64,000 nt of DNA from assembly GCF_900148515.1 (NCBI RefSeq), contig NZ_FRXN01000002.1, positions 496,001 to 560,000 on the forward strand, written 5' to 3'. Every line of letters starts with the position of its first letter. Within the stretch, counting starts at the first letter, position 1. The translations under genes and the position numbers were made by a program. This stretch comes from Algoriphagus zhangzhouensis (lineage in GTDB: Bacteria > Bacteroidota > Bacteroidia > Cytophagales > Cyclobacteriaceae). Below the pieces are notes generated by a model that worked only from the letters and a program-made list of their open reading frames with translations, was not told where the DNA came from and made no database searches. Positions 9,051 through 16,973 of the stretch are shown piece after piece.

Positions 9051-9062
9051 GCTCGCTAACAC
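9051..9062 (+). repeat. Right copy of the 12-bp inverted repeat, followed by small palindromes
   Basis: GCTCGCTAACAC starts five bases after the stop codon. The following 40 bases contain a GCC-TCA-GGC hairpin (9070-9078) and a perfect palindrome AAACTGCAGTTT (9091-9102), so this side can fold. It does not match the canonical integron core sites. Confidence 0.6.
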
Positions 9063-9167
9063 AGGTTTGGCCTCAGGCGGGTTGTGCTATAAACTGCAGT
9101 TTTTTGCTTCTTTGAAACTTTGCGCTCCGAAATTCTTCCGAAAGCCAAGCCAAAATCCGTTACTCCC

Positions 9168-10184
9168 TCACCCCCCAATCGCGATCATACTGCGATTATC
9201 GGAATGAAGATTTGGGTCGGAAAGTTTTTCCAAGTTGTCCATACCGGCACGAACGGCCTTTTTCTTAAAAATAGATTCCAGAATCAATTTTTCTACATCT
9301 TCTCCCGCTCTCAATGCTGTTAACAAATCGGTTTCCTGATTGGAGAATAGACAGTTTTTGATTCGACCATTAGCAGTCAAGCGGATTCTATTGCAGGTTC
9401 CACAGAATGGATTGGTCACAGAAGAAATAATCCCAAAGTCTCCCTGAAAGCCTTTGATCTTAAATTTACGGGCAGTCATATTATCCTCATCAGGAAGGGA
9501 AAGTAGGTTCTCAGAACCATACTCTGAACCCACAGCTCCCAAGATCTCTTTCTCAGAAACCAGCTTGGATCGATCCCATTTGTTCCCATCAAATGGCATA
9601 AATTCAATAAAGCGAGCTGAAATAGGAAGATCCTTCGTGAAGTCCACAAAATCCACCACCTCATCCTCATTCAAATCTTTCATCAGGACGATATTCAATT
9701 TTACATCAAATCCAGCCTTGATAAAAAGGTCCAGATTATCCATGGTTTTCTGATAACCTGATCTTCTGGTGATTTCCTTAAATCGCTCTTCTTTCAAAGT
9801 ATCCAGACTGAAATTGACTTTCTTCAGACCGTATTTCTGAAAAATCGGAAGGAATCGATCTGCCAATATTCCATTCGTAGTGATAGACAAATCCACCCCT
9901 AAACTGGAAAGATTTGCCAAAATATCCTCAAAATCCTTTCTCAAGAGTGGTTCTCCTCCCGTCAATCGGATTTTCTTTACCCCCATATCCACGAAGGTCT
10001 GAGCCAAACTTCCAATCTCATTCGCACTCATCAGAAACTTGGAAGGAGTCAATGGAATCCCCTCTTCCGGCATGCAATACTGGCAACGCAGATTGCATTT
10101 CTCAATCAGAGATATCCGGAGATAGTCGTGTTTCCTCCCAAATTGATCTTTGAGCACCTGAAGATTTTCAGTCTGTTGCTTCAT
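9168..10184 (-). CDS. moaA: GTP 3',8-cyclase MoaA
   Basis: A 338-residue radical-SAM enzyme that, with MoaC, converts GTP to cyclic pyranopterin monophosphate, the first step of molybdenum-cofactor synthesis. The N-terminal SAM-cluster motif CNLRCQYC (Cys 30, 34, 37) is present. The C-terminal cluster motif is CGTCNRIRLTANGRIKNC, and the protein ends in the functionally important Gly-Gly. It is the last gene of the leftward operon, and its start overlaps the end of the moaC-moaB fusion by 17 bases. Confidence 0.96.
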   Translation of the reverse strand: MKQQTENLQVLKDQFGRKHDYLRISLIEKCNLRCQYCMPEEGIPLTPSKFLMSANEIGSLAQTFVDMGVKKIRLTGGEPLLRKDFEDILANLSSLGVDLSITTNGILADRFLPIFQKYGLKKVNFSLDTLKEERFKEITRRSGYQKTMDNLDLFIKAGFDVKLNIVLMKDLNEDEVVDFVDFTKDLPISARFIEFMPFDGNKWDRSKLVSEKEILGAVGSEYGSENLLSLPDEDNMTARKFKIKGFQGDFGIISSVTNPFCGTCNRIRLTANGRIKNCLFSNQETDLLTALRAGEDVEKLILESIFKKKAVRAGMDNLEKLSDPNLHSDNRSMIAIGG

Positions 10185-11085
10185 GCTGGGCTCCTTTTAA
10201 GATTCTAAATACATGTAGCAAATGCGGGAATACCGCATTCATGGATTCTTTGGCTCCATTGGTTGATCCTGGCAATGCCAAAATCAAACTATCTCCGATT
10301 GTGCCTGCGACAGATCTGGAAAGCATGGCATAAGGCATGATTTTTTGTCCATAGCTTCGGATGGCTTCCTCGATTCCTGGAATTCTTCTTTCCAACAAAG
10401 GCTCCAAAGCCTCCGGAGTTACATCCCGCATGGATAAGCCTGTTCCTCCGGTGAAAATCACCAGCTGATTGGAATCGATCAGACCCAAGGCTTTTTGGCG
10501 AATCAGATCCAGTTCATCAGGGATAATCTCATAGGAAGATACCTCCACATCCATTGATTTCAACTTGTCAACAATCGTCTTCCCTGCTGCATCTTCTTTG
10601 ATTCCTTTAGAAACAGAATCCGAGCAAACCACCACGGCTGCCTGAATGCTTTTTGGATTTTGATTTTTGAAACTGCTTTTTCCTCCCTTTTTCTCCACCA
10701 AACCCACTTCACGGATGACAATTCCCTTATCGATCGGCTTGAGCATATCATACATGGTCAAAGCAATCACAGAGGCTCCATGCATCGCTTCTACCTCTAC
10801 TCCCGTTTTGTAAACAGTCTTGACCGTAATAAAAATATGGATCTCCAAACCTTGGATTTCATATTCGACGGCGGTGTATTCTATGGGAAGCGGATGGCAA
10901 TCCGGAATGGTGATATGTGTGTTTTTCACCGCAAAAAGCCCCGCCACTTTCGCCATTTCGAAGACATTTCCTTTTGGAACCTGATTTTCGACGACAGCAG
11001 TGATGGTTTCAGGCTTGCTGACCTGAACAATTGCCTTTGCCTTTGCAACCCGAAGAGTCGTTATTTTATGCGTAATATCTACCAT
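10168..11085 (-). CDS. moaC: MoaC-MoaB/MogA fusion protein
   Basis: A 305-residue two-domain protein. Residues 1 to about 140 are MoaC (cyclic pyranopterin monophosphate synthase): VDITHKITTLR, KGNVFEMAKVAGLFAVKNTHITIPDCHPL, GVEVEAMHGASVIALTMYDMLK and a KKGGKS end. Residues 147-300 are a MoaB/MogA domain (molybdopterin adenylyltransferase-like): VVVCSDSVSKG, FTGGTGLSMRDVTPEAL and LALPGSTNGAKE. The fusion joins an early and a late step of one pathway in one chain. It overlaps moaA downstream and is separated from moaE by a purine-rich spacer on the coding strand. Confidence 0.93.
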   Translation of the reverse strand: MVDITHKITTLRVAKAKAIVQVSKPETITAVVENQVPKGNVFEMAKVAGLFAVKNTHITIPDCHPLPIEYTAVEYEIQGLEIHIFITVKTVYKTGVEVEAMHGASVIALTMYDMLKPIDKGIVIREVGLVEKKGGKSSFKNQNPKSIQAAVVVCSDSVSKGIKEDAAGKTIVDKLKSMDVEVSSYEIIPDELDLIRQKALGLIDSNQLVIFTGGTGLSMRDVTPEALEPLLERRIPGIEEAIRSYGQKIMPYAMLSRSVAGTIGDSLILALPGSTNGAKESMNAVFPHLLHVFRILKGAQHEATD

Positions 11086-11099
11086 TTCAAATTCTTAAA

Positions 11100-11261
11100 A
11101 CTTTTCCTCCATCCTCCTCTTCCCCCCGTCTTCCGTCTCCTGTCTTCCGTCTCCAATCTGAAATCTTTTTTCTTCAATCTCTCCTCTTTCTGCTTTCTCA
11201 CTTAATCCTTCAGACTTTCTTCACTGTCCACTGCGACTGCCAACTGATTACTGATCACTCC
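11100..11261 (-). repeat. Low-complexity spacer inside the Moco operon
   Basis: Between moaE and the moaC-moaB gene the transcript strand is strongly purine-rich. It contains a 13-base sequence (on the + strand GTCTTCCGTCTCC) at 11128-11140 and again at 11142-11154. It continues, at 11222-11256, into a degenerate series of ACTG units every 6-7 bases. No open reading frame or tRNA was seen here. Confidence 0.55.
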
Positions 11262-11690
11262 CTAACTATTAACCTTCCACTGACTTTCCTCATTTTCGAA
11301 AATCTCCTTTCCAAAAATGGGAACTTCAGTTTTCACCTGATTCACAAGCCATTCTGTTGCCTCATAGACTTGCTTCCTTCTAGGAGCAGATACGAAGACA
11401 AAAATGCAAACACCGCCAACAGCTACATTTCCCAAGCTGTGGTAAATATGCAGACAGGTCAAATCAAACTTTTCGAAAGCAGCTTCTCGGATTTCATGAG
11501 CTTTTTCAAGCGCCATTTCCTCATAAGCTGTGAATTCTATGGCACTGACTTTTTTTCCATCCACTTCATCCGCTCGTACCTGACCCAAGAAAATATTATG
11601 GGCACCAATGCTATGCTTGGATTGATGTTTGGCAATCGAATCAGCTATAAATTCAGAAGGAATCGCTCCTTCAAGAAAGATTTTCTTCAT
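11262..11690 (-). CDS. moaE: Molybdopterin synthase catalytic subunit MoaE
   Basis: A 142-residue MoaE that, with thiocarboxylated MoaD, adds two sulfurs to the pyranopterin precursor to form molybdopterin. Family segments visible are GAHNIFLGQVR, AIEFTAYEEMALEKAHEI, CLHIYHSLGNVAVGGVCIFVFVSAPRRKQVYEA and KTEVPIFGKEIF, including the active-site Lys in the VKTEVPIFGKE region. It overlaps the end of the upstream E1/rhodanese gene by 20 bases. The 176-base spacer after it is unusual in this otherwise compact operon. Confidence 0.95.
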   Translation of the reverse strand: MKKIFLEGAIPSEFIADSIAKHQSKHSIGAHNIFLGQVRADEVDGKKVSAIEFTAYEEMALEKAHEIREAAFEKFDLTCLHIYHSLGNVAVGGVCIFVFVSAPRRKQVYEATEWLVNQVKTEVPIFGKEIFENEESQWKVNS

Positions 11691-12702
11691 GGTTTTGTAA
11701 ATATTCTAAATCCTTGGCACCTCCAGTCATCAGGCTTAAGTTCTGAAAACCTTTTTCGAAAAGCAATTTTGCTGCTCTTCTGGCTCTAATCCCTGATTGA
11801 CAAAAAACCAAGATGGATTGTTCAGATTTTAAGCTCTCCCAATCTTGATCCAGTTTCGAAAGAGGAATCTGAACATGTTTTCCATGTTTGATTTCTGGCT
11901 CCTCACCAAATTCTCTCACATCCAATAGTACTTTCTGACTTTGAAGGACTTCCTCAGCAGATAGCAATTCAAAATCAGGTTCAATTTCAGGCTTTTTGGG
12001 AGCTGCCACCTTACTAAATTCAAATACTTGCTGCTCATTTCGAAGCAAATCATATAAAAGCAATTTGCCAGAAAGTACCTCTCCTATTTCTAACAAAATC
12101 TTAATGGCCTCATTGGCTTGAATCATCCCAATCAAACCCACAGTAGTCCCCATCACACCGGCTTCCTCGCAATTGGGTACTTTTTGATCTTTTTCAGGGA
12201 AAATATCCCGATAGGTCGGGCCTCCTTTATAATTGAAAACAGAAACCTGTCCTTGGAACTGGTAAATCGAACCATAGATAAATGGTTTATCCAGGGCAAC
12301 ACAGGTATCATTGATGGTATAACGCACAAAGAAATTGTCCGTGGCGTCGATGATTAAATCATAGCCTGAAATGATTTCAGCTACATTTTTCTGAGTCAAA
12401 TACTCTTCAAAAACCTGGATTTTGATGGTGGGATTGTTTTGTTGTAGGATTGCAGCCGACTCTTTGGCTTTGCTATTTCCAACCTTGTCAGAAGCATACA
12501 AAACCTGTCTATGCAGGTTACTTTCCTCAATCCGGTCGCCATCCACAATTCCAACTTCACCGATTCCCGCAGCCACCAAATAAGGCAAAACTGCACAGCC
12601 CAAACCACCAGCACCGATGACAAGCACCTTGCTTTTCAGGAGTTTTTCCTGACCTGCATTTCCAACTTGGGGAAGGGTGATTTGTCGTAGGTATCGATCC
12701 AT
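11671..12702 (-). CDS. E1-like MoaD-activating enzyme fused to rhodanese (MoeB/MoeZ-type)
   Basis: A 343-residue protein. Residues 1 to about 240 are a ThiF/MoeB E1 domain: RQITLPQVG, VIGAGGLGCAVLPYLVAAGIG, DGDRIEESNLHRQ, DATDNFFVRYTIND and EEAGVMGTTVGLIGMIQANEAIK, which adenylates the MoaD C-terminus. Residues 250-340 are a rhodanese with the CQSGIRA active-site loop, able to supply sulfur as persulfide. The zinc-binding CxxC of E. coli MoeB is replaced by TYRD, so the zinc site looks lost. It is encoded immediately after moaD. Confidence 0.9.
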   Translation of the reverse strand: MDRYLRQITLPQVGNAGQEKLLKSKVLVIGAGGLGCAVLPYLVAAGIGEVGIVDGDRIEESNLHRQVLYASDKVGNSKAKESAAILQQNNPTIKIQVFEEYLTQKNVAEIISGYDLIIDATDNFFVRYTINDTCVALDKPFIYGSIYQFQGQVSVFNYKGGPTYRDIFPEKDQKVPNCEEAGVMGTTVGLIGMIQANEAIKILLEIGEVLSGKLLLYDLLRNEQQVFEFSKVAAPKKPEIEPDFELLSAEEVLQSQKVLLDVREFGEEPEIKHGKHVQIPLSKLDQDWESLKSEQSILVFCQSGIRARRAAKLLFEKGFQNLSLMTGGAKDLEYLQNHEENLS

Positions 12703-12939
12703 TTATCCTCCGGAAAAAGGTGGCAAAAAGGCAATTTCATCACCCTCATTCAATTGGAGATCAGCAGGATTGCTAACCAATTTTTTATTCACAGCAACTT
12801 GATAAGAAAGATCTCCAAGATTGTATTTGGATGAAATTTCGCTCAAAACTTCAGAAAAGGGCTTTCCGCTCACAGAAACTTCCTCTCCCTCTTTGGAGGT
12901 AGCTTCGGCAATCATTCCAAAATATTTGACTTGAATCAT
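12703..12939 (-). CDS. moaD: Molybdopterin synthase sulfur carrier subunit MoaD
   Basis: A 78-residue ubiquitin-fold protein ending FLPPFSGG. The terminal Gly-Gly is adenylated and thiocarboxylated by the next gene's E1/rhodanese product and then delivers sulfur in the MoaE complex. The length is normal for MoaD. The gene abuts the E1/rhodanese gene with no gap. Confidence 0.93.
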   Translation of the reverse strand: MIQVKYFGMIAEATSKEGEEVSVSGKPFSEVLSEISSKYNLGDLSYQVAVNKKLVSNPADLQLNEGDEIAFLPPFSGG

Positions 12940-12955
12940 GATTTCTGATTTTCAC

Positions 12956-13768
12956 TCAATTTACGAAAGGAATGGTATTGAGATTCTGAAAAATAAATTC
13001 ATCCTCTAAATTAAAGTCCATTTCCTCCTTGATTTTCTTAGAAGCGAGATGGACCACATCTCCAATCACAATAATTGCCGGAGCTGCGATTCCATTCTTT
13101 ACTATCAATTCCTGGATATTATTTATAGTTCCCACCACTTCCTTTTGGGTTTCCAAAGTTCCATTCTGGATGATGGCAATCGGCCACTCGCCTTTTTCCA
13201 AATTTTGATAGATTTTCGTGATTTCATGGATTTTACCCAATCCCATCAAGATTACAACAGTCGCAGTGGATTGAGCAGCCAAAGCGATGTCTTTGGAAAT
13301 CTTTCCAGAGTAAGTAGTCCCAGTTATCACCCAAAAACTCTCAGAAACTCCTCGGGAAGTTACCGGAACACCAATAGAAGCTGGAACAGCAATACTGGAA
13401 GATATTCCAGGAATTATTTCTGTTTCGATTCCGAAGTTTTCAGCATACTCCTGCTCTTCTTTTCCTCTACCAAATACAAAAGGATCTCCCCCTTTTAACC
13501 GCACCACATGACCAGCTTCAAAAGCTTTGGCTACAATCAGTTCATTAATTTGATCCTGAGACAAATAATGTGAGCCTTTTCTTTTACCCACAAATATTTT
13601 CTCGGCAAGAGGCGCATAATCTAAAATCTCCTCATTGGAAAGGGCATCATATAAAACTACATCAGCACTTTGGAGAGCTTTGACAGCTTTGAGAGTCAAC
13701 AATTCCGGATCTCCCGGACCGGCACCCACCAAAGTCACTTTGGGGCTTTTGTTTTCAAATGATTTCAT
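12956..13768 (-). CDS. cobA: Uroporphyrinogen-III C-methyltransferase (siroheme synthesis)
   Basis: A 270-residue SAM-dependent methyltransferase that makes precorrin-2 from uroporphyrinogen III. Motifs: VTLVGAGPGDPELLTLKAVKAL, VLYDALSNEEIL, GKRKGSHYLSQDQIN, VVRLKGGDPFVFGRGKEE, PGISSSIAVPASIGVPVTSRG and ILMGLGKI. The CysG oxidase/ferrochelatase half is absent, so another protein must finish siroheme. Its place among Moco genes is telling: assimilatory nitrate reduction needs Moco for the nitrate reductase and siroheme for the nitrite reductase. Confidence 0.93.
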   Translation of the reverse strand: MKSFENKSPKVTLVGAGPGDPELLTLKAVKALQSADVVLYDALSNEEILDYAPLAEKIFVGKRKGSHYLSQDQINELIVAKAFEAGHVVRLKGGDPFVFGRGKEEQEYAENFGIETEIIPGISSSIAVPASIGVPVTSRGVSESFWVITGTTYSGKISKDIALAAQSTATVVILMGLGKIHEITKIYQNLEKGEWPIAIIQNGTLETQKEVVGTINNIQELIVKNGIAAPAIIVIGDVVHLASKKIKEEMDFNLEDEFIFQNLNTIPFVN

Positions 13769-13782
13769 GGCAAATAGGTTTG

Positions 13783-14355
13783 TTAGGTCAGTCTTTCCAA
13801 TTCTTTTAAAGAATTGACATTGGCGAGAAATTTTTGATTTTCTGGATTGATCAGCAGTTTCTTTGGGCTTAAAGAATCTACCAAATCACGCAATTTCAAC
13901 TTGTTTTCCTGAATCGCTAGCTGGAATTCATTCTCCAGGCTTTGGTGGTAAATTCCTATTAATGGAAAATCATAAATCCCATCTGAGGCAATTACCACAA
14001 GATTCTCATCTGATTTTATGTGCTCGATCAATTCCAGCAACAATTCACTTTTTATCATTGGAATATCACAGCTCAATATCAGGTTCCATTCACTTTTCGA
14101 ATGGTGCAATGCAGAATAAATTCCTCCGACAGGCCCTTTATCTTCAACCAAATCTGGAATCAGTGGAAGATTGAATTGTTGATAGTCATCGCAATTTGTC
14201 ACCAAACAAATTTTATCAGTGATCGGGATTACTGCCTCCAAAATCCAAGTCATAAAGCTTTTCCCTTTCCAAACAACCAATCCTTTTTCCTGCCCCATTC
14301 TGGAGCTTTTACCTCCACAAAGGATGTATGCAGCTATTTCAGGATTGCTTTTCAT
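13783..14355 (-). CDS. mobA: Molybdenum cofactor guanylyltransferase MobA
   Basis: A 190-residue nucleotidyltransferase with the signature ILCGGKSSRMGQEKGLVVWKGKSF, then PLIPDLVEDKGPVGGIYSAL and the metal-site segment LILSCDIPMI. MobA attaches GMP to molybdopterin to give the bis-MGD cofactor of DMSO-reductase-family enzymes, a class that includes assimilatory nitrate reductases. It sits 4 bases after moeA and 14 bases before cobA. Confidence 0.92.
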   Translation of the reverse strand: MKSNPEIAAYILCGGKSSRMGQEKGLVVWKGKSFMTWILEAVIPITDKICLVTNCDDYQQFNLPLIPDLVEDKGPVGGIYSALHHSKSEWNLILSCDIPMIKSELLLELIEHIKSDENLVVIASDGIYDFPLIGIYHQSLENEFQLAIQENKLKLRDLVDSLSPKKLLINPENQKFLANVNSLKELERLT

Positions 14356-14359
14356 TTTT

Positions 14360-15532
14360 CTATAAGTTGAAAGGGATATACATCACCTCATCTCCATCAT
14401 GAATGTCTTTCACATCATTGGGCACAAAAAGGAATGCATTGCTCATTGTAAAGGAAACCAACATGCTAGATGCCTGCTTGGGATAGATTTCCAAAACACC
14501 TCCAGACTCTCTGCATTGGAGGAAGAGAGACTTTTCGAAGACATTGGTGTATTCCCCCTTGAGCTTTCCCTTTTTGAGATTGATCTCGATCTTAGAAGAG
14601 CCATTCATTTTCCGAATCGCAGCCAAAGCATAGATCAGAAAGCATGTTAAAGAAGAGGCTGGATTGCCGGGTAAGGCGAAAACGAGTGTTTCCTCTTTTT
14701 TCCCAAACCAAAGTGGTTTTCCGGGTTTTTGATTGACTTTATAGAATTTCTCTTCGACTTCATTTTTTTCTAAAGCCTCTTTGACAAAGTCATAATCTCC
14801 AACTGAAATCCCTCCAGAAATCAACAAAACGTCAGCCTGAAGACCCTCTCGAATCACTTCAAAGGTTGATTCCCTGTCATCTTTAACATGGGAGTCAAAG
14901 ACCAAATCCACATTTTCCGCTAGTAGCGCAGCCTTTAGCATGCTACGATTGCTTTCATAAACTGCCCCAGGCTCCAGGAGCGTTCCTGGCTCCTGAAGTT
15001 CATTACCTGTGACAAGGATAGAAATCTTGGGTTTACGAATGACTAAAACGTCAGCTATGCCTAATCCAGCTAAAAATCCAATAACTGCTGCATTGATTAT
15101 AGTTCCTTTCCTCAGAACCACATCTCCCTGCTGGATTTGTTCACCGACTGGTCTCACATTGGTCCCAATCTTAGGCATTTTCAATATTTTAACCTGATCT
15201 CCGCTCCGCTCTACATGCTCTTGCATGATCACAGTATCGGCAGCATTTGGAACTCGGGAACCTGTAAAAATTCGAATAACCTCATTCTCTTTCAAAGAAA
15301 ACTCCACATTATCCCCCGCTTTGCTTTCTCCAACAACCTGAAACTCCTCTCCAAATCCGTGACGAAAGGCATAGCCATCCATGGCAGACTGACGAAAAGG
15401 AGGTAAAGAAATAGGAGCTACAATATCTTCGGCTATTGCCATTCCAACACTCTGCATCAAAGGCACTATCACAGCATCTAACTGTGAGGTGTTTTGATCA
15501 ATGATGGTAAGGGCTTCAAAAACGGAGATCAT
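14360..15532 (-). CDS. moeA: Molybdopterin molybdotransferase MoeA
   Basis: A 390-residue enzyme that inserts molybdate into adenylated molybdopterin. Family motifs: PLPPFRQSAMDGYAF-like segment near residue 45, IFTGSRVPNAADTVIMQEHV, VRPVGEQIQQGDVVLRKGT, ILVTGNELQEPG, LISGGISVGDYDFVKEAL and KPGKPLWFG...VFALPGNPASSLTCF. It is the first gene of the leftward operon and has the operator-like TAAGTA/TACTTA cluster 35 bases upstream of its start codon. Confidence 0.95.
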   Translation of the reverse strand: MISVFEALTIIDQNTSQLDAVIVPLMQSVGMAIAEDIVAPISLPPFRQSAMDGYAFRHGFGEEFQVVGESKAGDNVEFSLKENEVIRIFTGSRVPNAADTVIMQEHVERSGDQVKILKMPKIGTNVRPVGEQIQQGDVVLRKGTIINAAVIGFLAGLGIADVLVIRKPKISILVTGNELQEPGTLLEPGAVYESNRSMLKAALLAENVDLVFDSHVKDDRESTFEVIREGLQADVLLISGGISVGDYDFVKEALEKNEVEEKFYKVNQKPGKPLWFGKKEETLVFALPGNPASSLTCFLIYALAAIRKMNGSSKIEINLKKGKLKGEYTNVFEKSLFLQCRESGGVLEIYPKQASSMLVSFTMSNAFLFVPNDVKDIHDGDEVMYIPFNL

Positions 15533-15566
15533 ATCAATAATATTGAAATTCTAATTTAGATAAAAT

Positions 15567-15594
15567 TAAGTATAATTACTTAGAAAAGTAAGTA
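15567..15594 (-). promoter_or_regulatory. Candidate operator of the Moco operon
   Basis: TAAGTA (15567-15572) and TACTTA (15577-15582) form an inverted repeat with the 4-base spacer TAAT; a further TAAGTA lies at 15589-15594. Read toward moeA, the order of half-sites is the same as upstream of the barrel gene at 923-946. I see no similar cluster elsewhere in the intergenic regions. Confidence 0.5.
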
Positions 15595-15655
15595 TTTATT
15601 TATTGTTTCGGATTGACTTTGAAAGGAGCATATAAGGTCCGACTCAAAAGTTAAG

Positions 15656-15692
15656 CATAAAAAAGCCTGAAATCTTACGGAATTCAGGCTTT
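15656..15692 (-). terminator. Terminator of the TPM/LemA gene group
   Basis: AAAGCCTGAA (15662-15671) pairs with TTCAGGCTTT (15683-15692). On the minus strand the stem is followed by six T residues, so it ends transcription coming from the TPM gene at 15735. Confidence 0.85.
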
Positions 15693-15734
15693 CACTATTT
15701 CAGCGTTTTTGATTAAGCTTTCTGACTTTAAATT

Positions 15735-16553
15735 TTACCAACTTCCTCCGGCTCCACCGCCTCCGAAGCTTCCGCCTCCAAAGCCGCCGAAACCACCTCC
15801 GCCGCCGCCACCAAAGCCGCCAAAACCTCCCCCACCGGAGAAGTCTCCATATTTGCCTCTACCTCCACCTTTCAGCATATTGGCGAGCATAATGGTAGTC
15901 CATAAATCGACACCGCCACCACGGCCTCCCATATGATTATCATTGTCATTTCTGTTTTTCAACAATGGCAAGATCACAAAAATGAAGATGAAGAGCAGGA
16001 AGATAAAGATCGCTCCTCCGCCATTTCCATCAGATTCAATATCCTCGGCTTTGTATTCACCAGAAGCCAATTTGATAATCATATCAGTAGCCTGATCCAA
16101 GCCCTGATAATAGGCCTCCATCTTGAAATTGGGAACGATGATGCTATTTACAATCCTATTTGCCAAAGCATCAGGAACCACTCCTTCCATTCCATATCCT
16201 GTTGCGATGAAGACTTTTCGATCGTTCATGGCAGCCAGGATCAAAATCCCGTTATCATTTTCTCCACCACCGATGCCCCATTGATCTCCTAGTTGAAAGG
16301 CATAATCAGAAATATCATATTGACCAACAGACCTGATCATCACCACGGCGATCTGCGTGGAAGTGCTGTCATTATAGGCCACCAACTTTTGCTCCAATCT
16401 TGCCAATTCATTCGCACTTAGAGTTTGTGTGAAGTCATTGACCAATTTGGGAGGATTGGGAGGGGGTGGAAAGTCCTGAGCAAACAGGCTTGTTCCTAAA
16501 AAGAAAAAGAATAGAAATATGGATAGGGTCTTAGGACCCGAATGAAATTTCAT
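15735..16553 (-). CDS. TPM-domain protein with a glycine-rich tail (YgcG-like)
   Basis: About 272 residues from the chosen ATG at 16553, which places a signal peptide (LSIFLFFFFLGTSLFAQ) near the N-terminus; upstream in-frame starts exist. A TPM domain (about residues 35-160: FTQTLSANELARLEQKLVAYNDSTSTQIAVVMIRSV...WGIGGGENDNGILILAAMNDRKVFIATGYGMEG) precedes one membrane span (IFIFLLFIFIFVILPLL) and an extremely glycine/phenylalanine-rich end. This is the standard YgcG layout, which pairs with LemA. It overlaps the preceding TPM gene by 23 bases. The biochemical role is unsettled. Confidence 0.85.
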   Translation of the reverse strand: MKFHSGPKTLSIFLFFFFLGTSLFAQDFPPPPNPPKLVNDFTQTLSANELARLEQKLVAYNDSTSTQIAVVMIRSVGQYDISDYAFQLGDQWGIGGGENDNGILILAAMNDRKVFIATGYGMEGVVPDALANRIVNSIIVPNFKMEAYYQGLDQATDMIIKLASGEYKAEDIESDGNGGGAIFIFLLFIFIFVILPLLKNRNDNDNHMGGRGGGVDLWTTIMLANMLKGGGRGKYGDFSGGGGFGGFGGGGGGGFGGFGGGSFGGGGAGGSW

Positions 16554-16968
16554 CTGGTAGTTCATTTTCGTCTGCTTCTCCCTGATAAGGGAAGTGTGTT
16601 GATAGTGCTTCACCTGCTTGGTGAATCCCATCAATCAGACCTTGGGTGAATTTCCCTTCTCTGAAAAGGGAAGCCATGTGGTTTTTGATATTTTCCCAGA
16701 AATCATCAGGTACAACCTGATTGATTCCAGCATCTCCCAAAATGGCAAATTTCTTGTCTCCGACGGCGAGGTAAAATAAAACCCCATTTCGGTCTTTGGT
16801 TTGGTACATTTTCAGGGTTTCAAAAACCTCCGCAGCACGATCTAAAACGTCGATTTTGCATTGGTTTTCGATATGAACCTGAATTTCCCCAGAAGTAGTG
16901 ACTTCGGCAGATTTGATCGCATTGACGATTTGATCTTTCTCTGCCGAAGTGAATAATTTCTCAGCCAT
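16531..16968 (-). CDS. Short TPM-domain protein
   Basis: A 145-residue TPM-domain protein without a signal peptide (FTSAEKDQIVNAIKSAEVTTSGEIQVHIENQC...DRNGVLFYLAVGDKKFAILGDAGINQVVPDDFWENIKNHMASLFREGKFTQGLIDGI). It probably acts in the cytoplasm, or on the inner face of the membrane, beside the longer TPM protein. It lies between lemA (5 bases upstream) and the longer TPM gene. Confidence 0.85.
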   Translation of the reverse strand: MAEKLFTSAEKDQIVNAIKSAEVTTSGEIQVHIENQCKIDVLDRAAEVFETLKMYQTKDRNGVLFYLAVGDKKFAILGDAGINQVVPDDFWENIKNHMASLFREGKFTQGLIDGIHQAGEALSTHFPYQGEADENELPDEISFGS

Positions 16969-16973
16969 AGCTC

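Noticed and set aside
9051-9165. Integron attC site
   Set aside because: The canonical GTTRRRY/RYYYAAC cores are not present and no tyrosine integrase gene is in the window; kept only as a cassette-like observation.
11128-11154. Direct repeats as a CRISPR array
   Set aside because: There are only two copies of 13 bases separated by one base, with no spacers of regular length and no cas genes.
15735-15860. G+C-rich repetitive block as a regulatory or recombination repeat
   Set aside because: It encodes the glycine-rich tail normal for YgcG-type TPM proteins.
15709-15936. Proline-rich reading frame on the plus strand
   Set aside because: It is the complement of the glycine-rich tail of the TPM gene.
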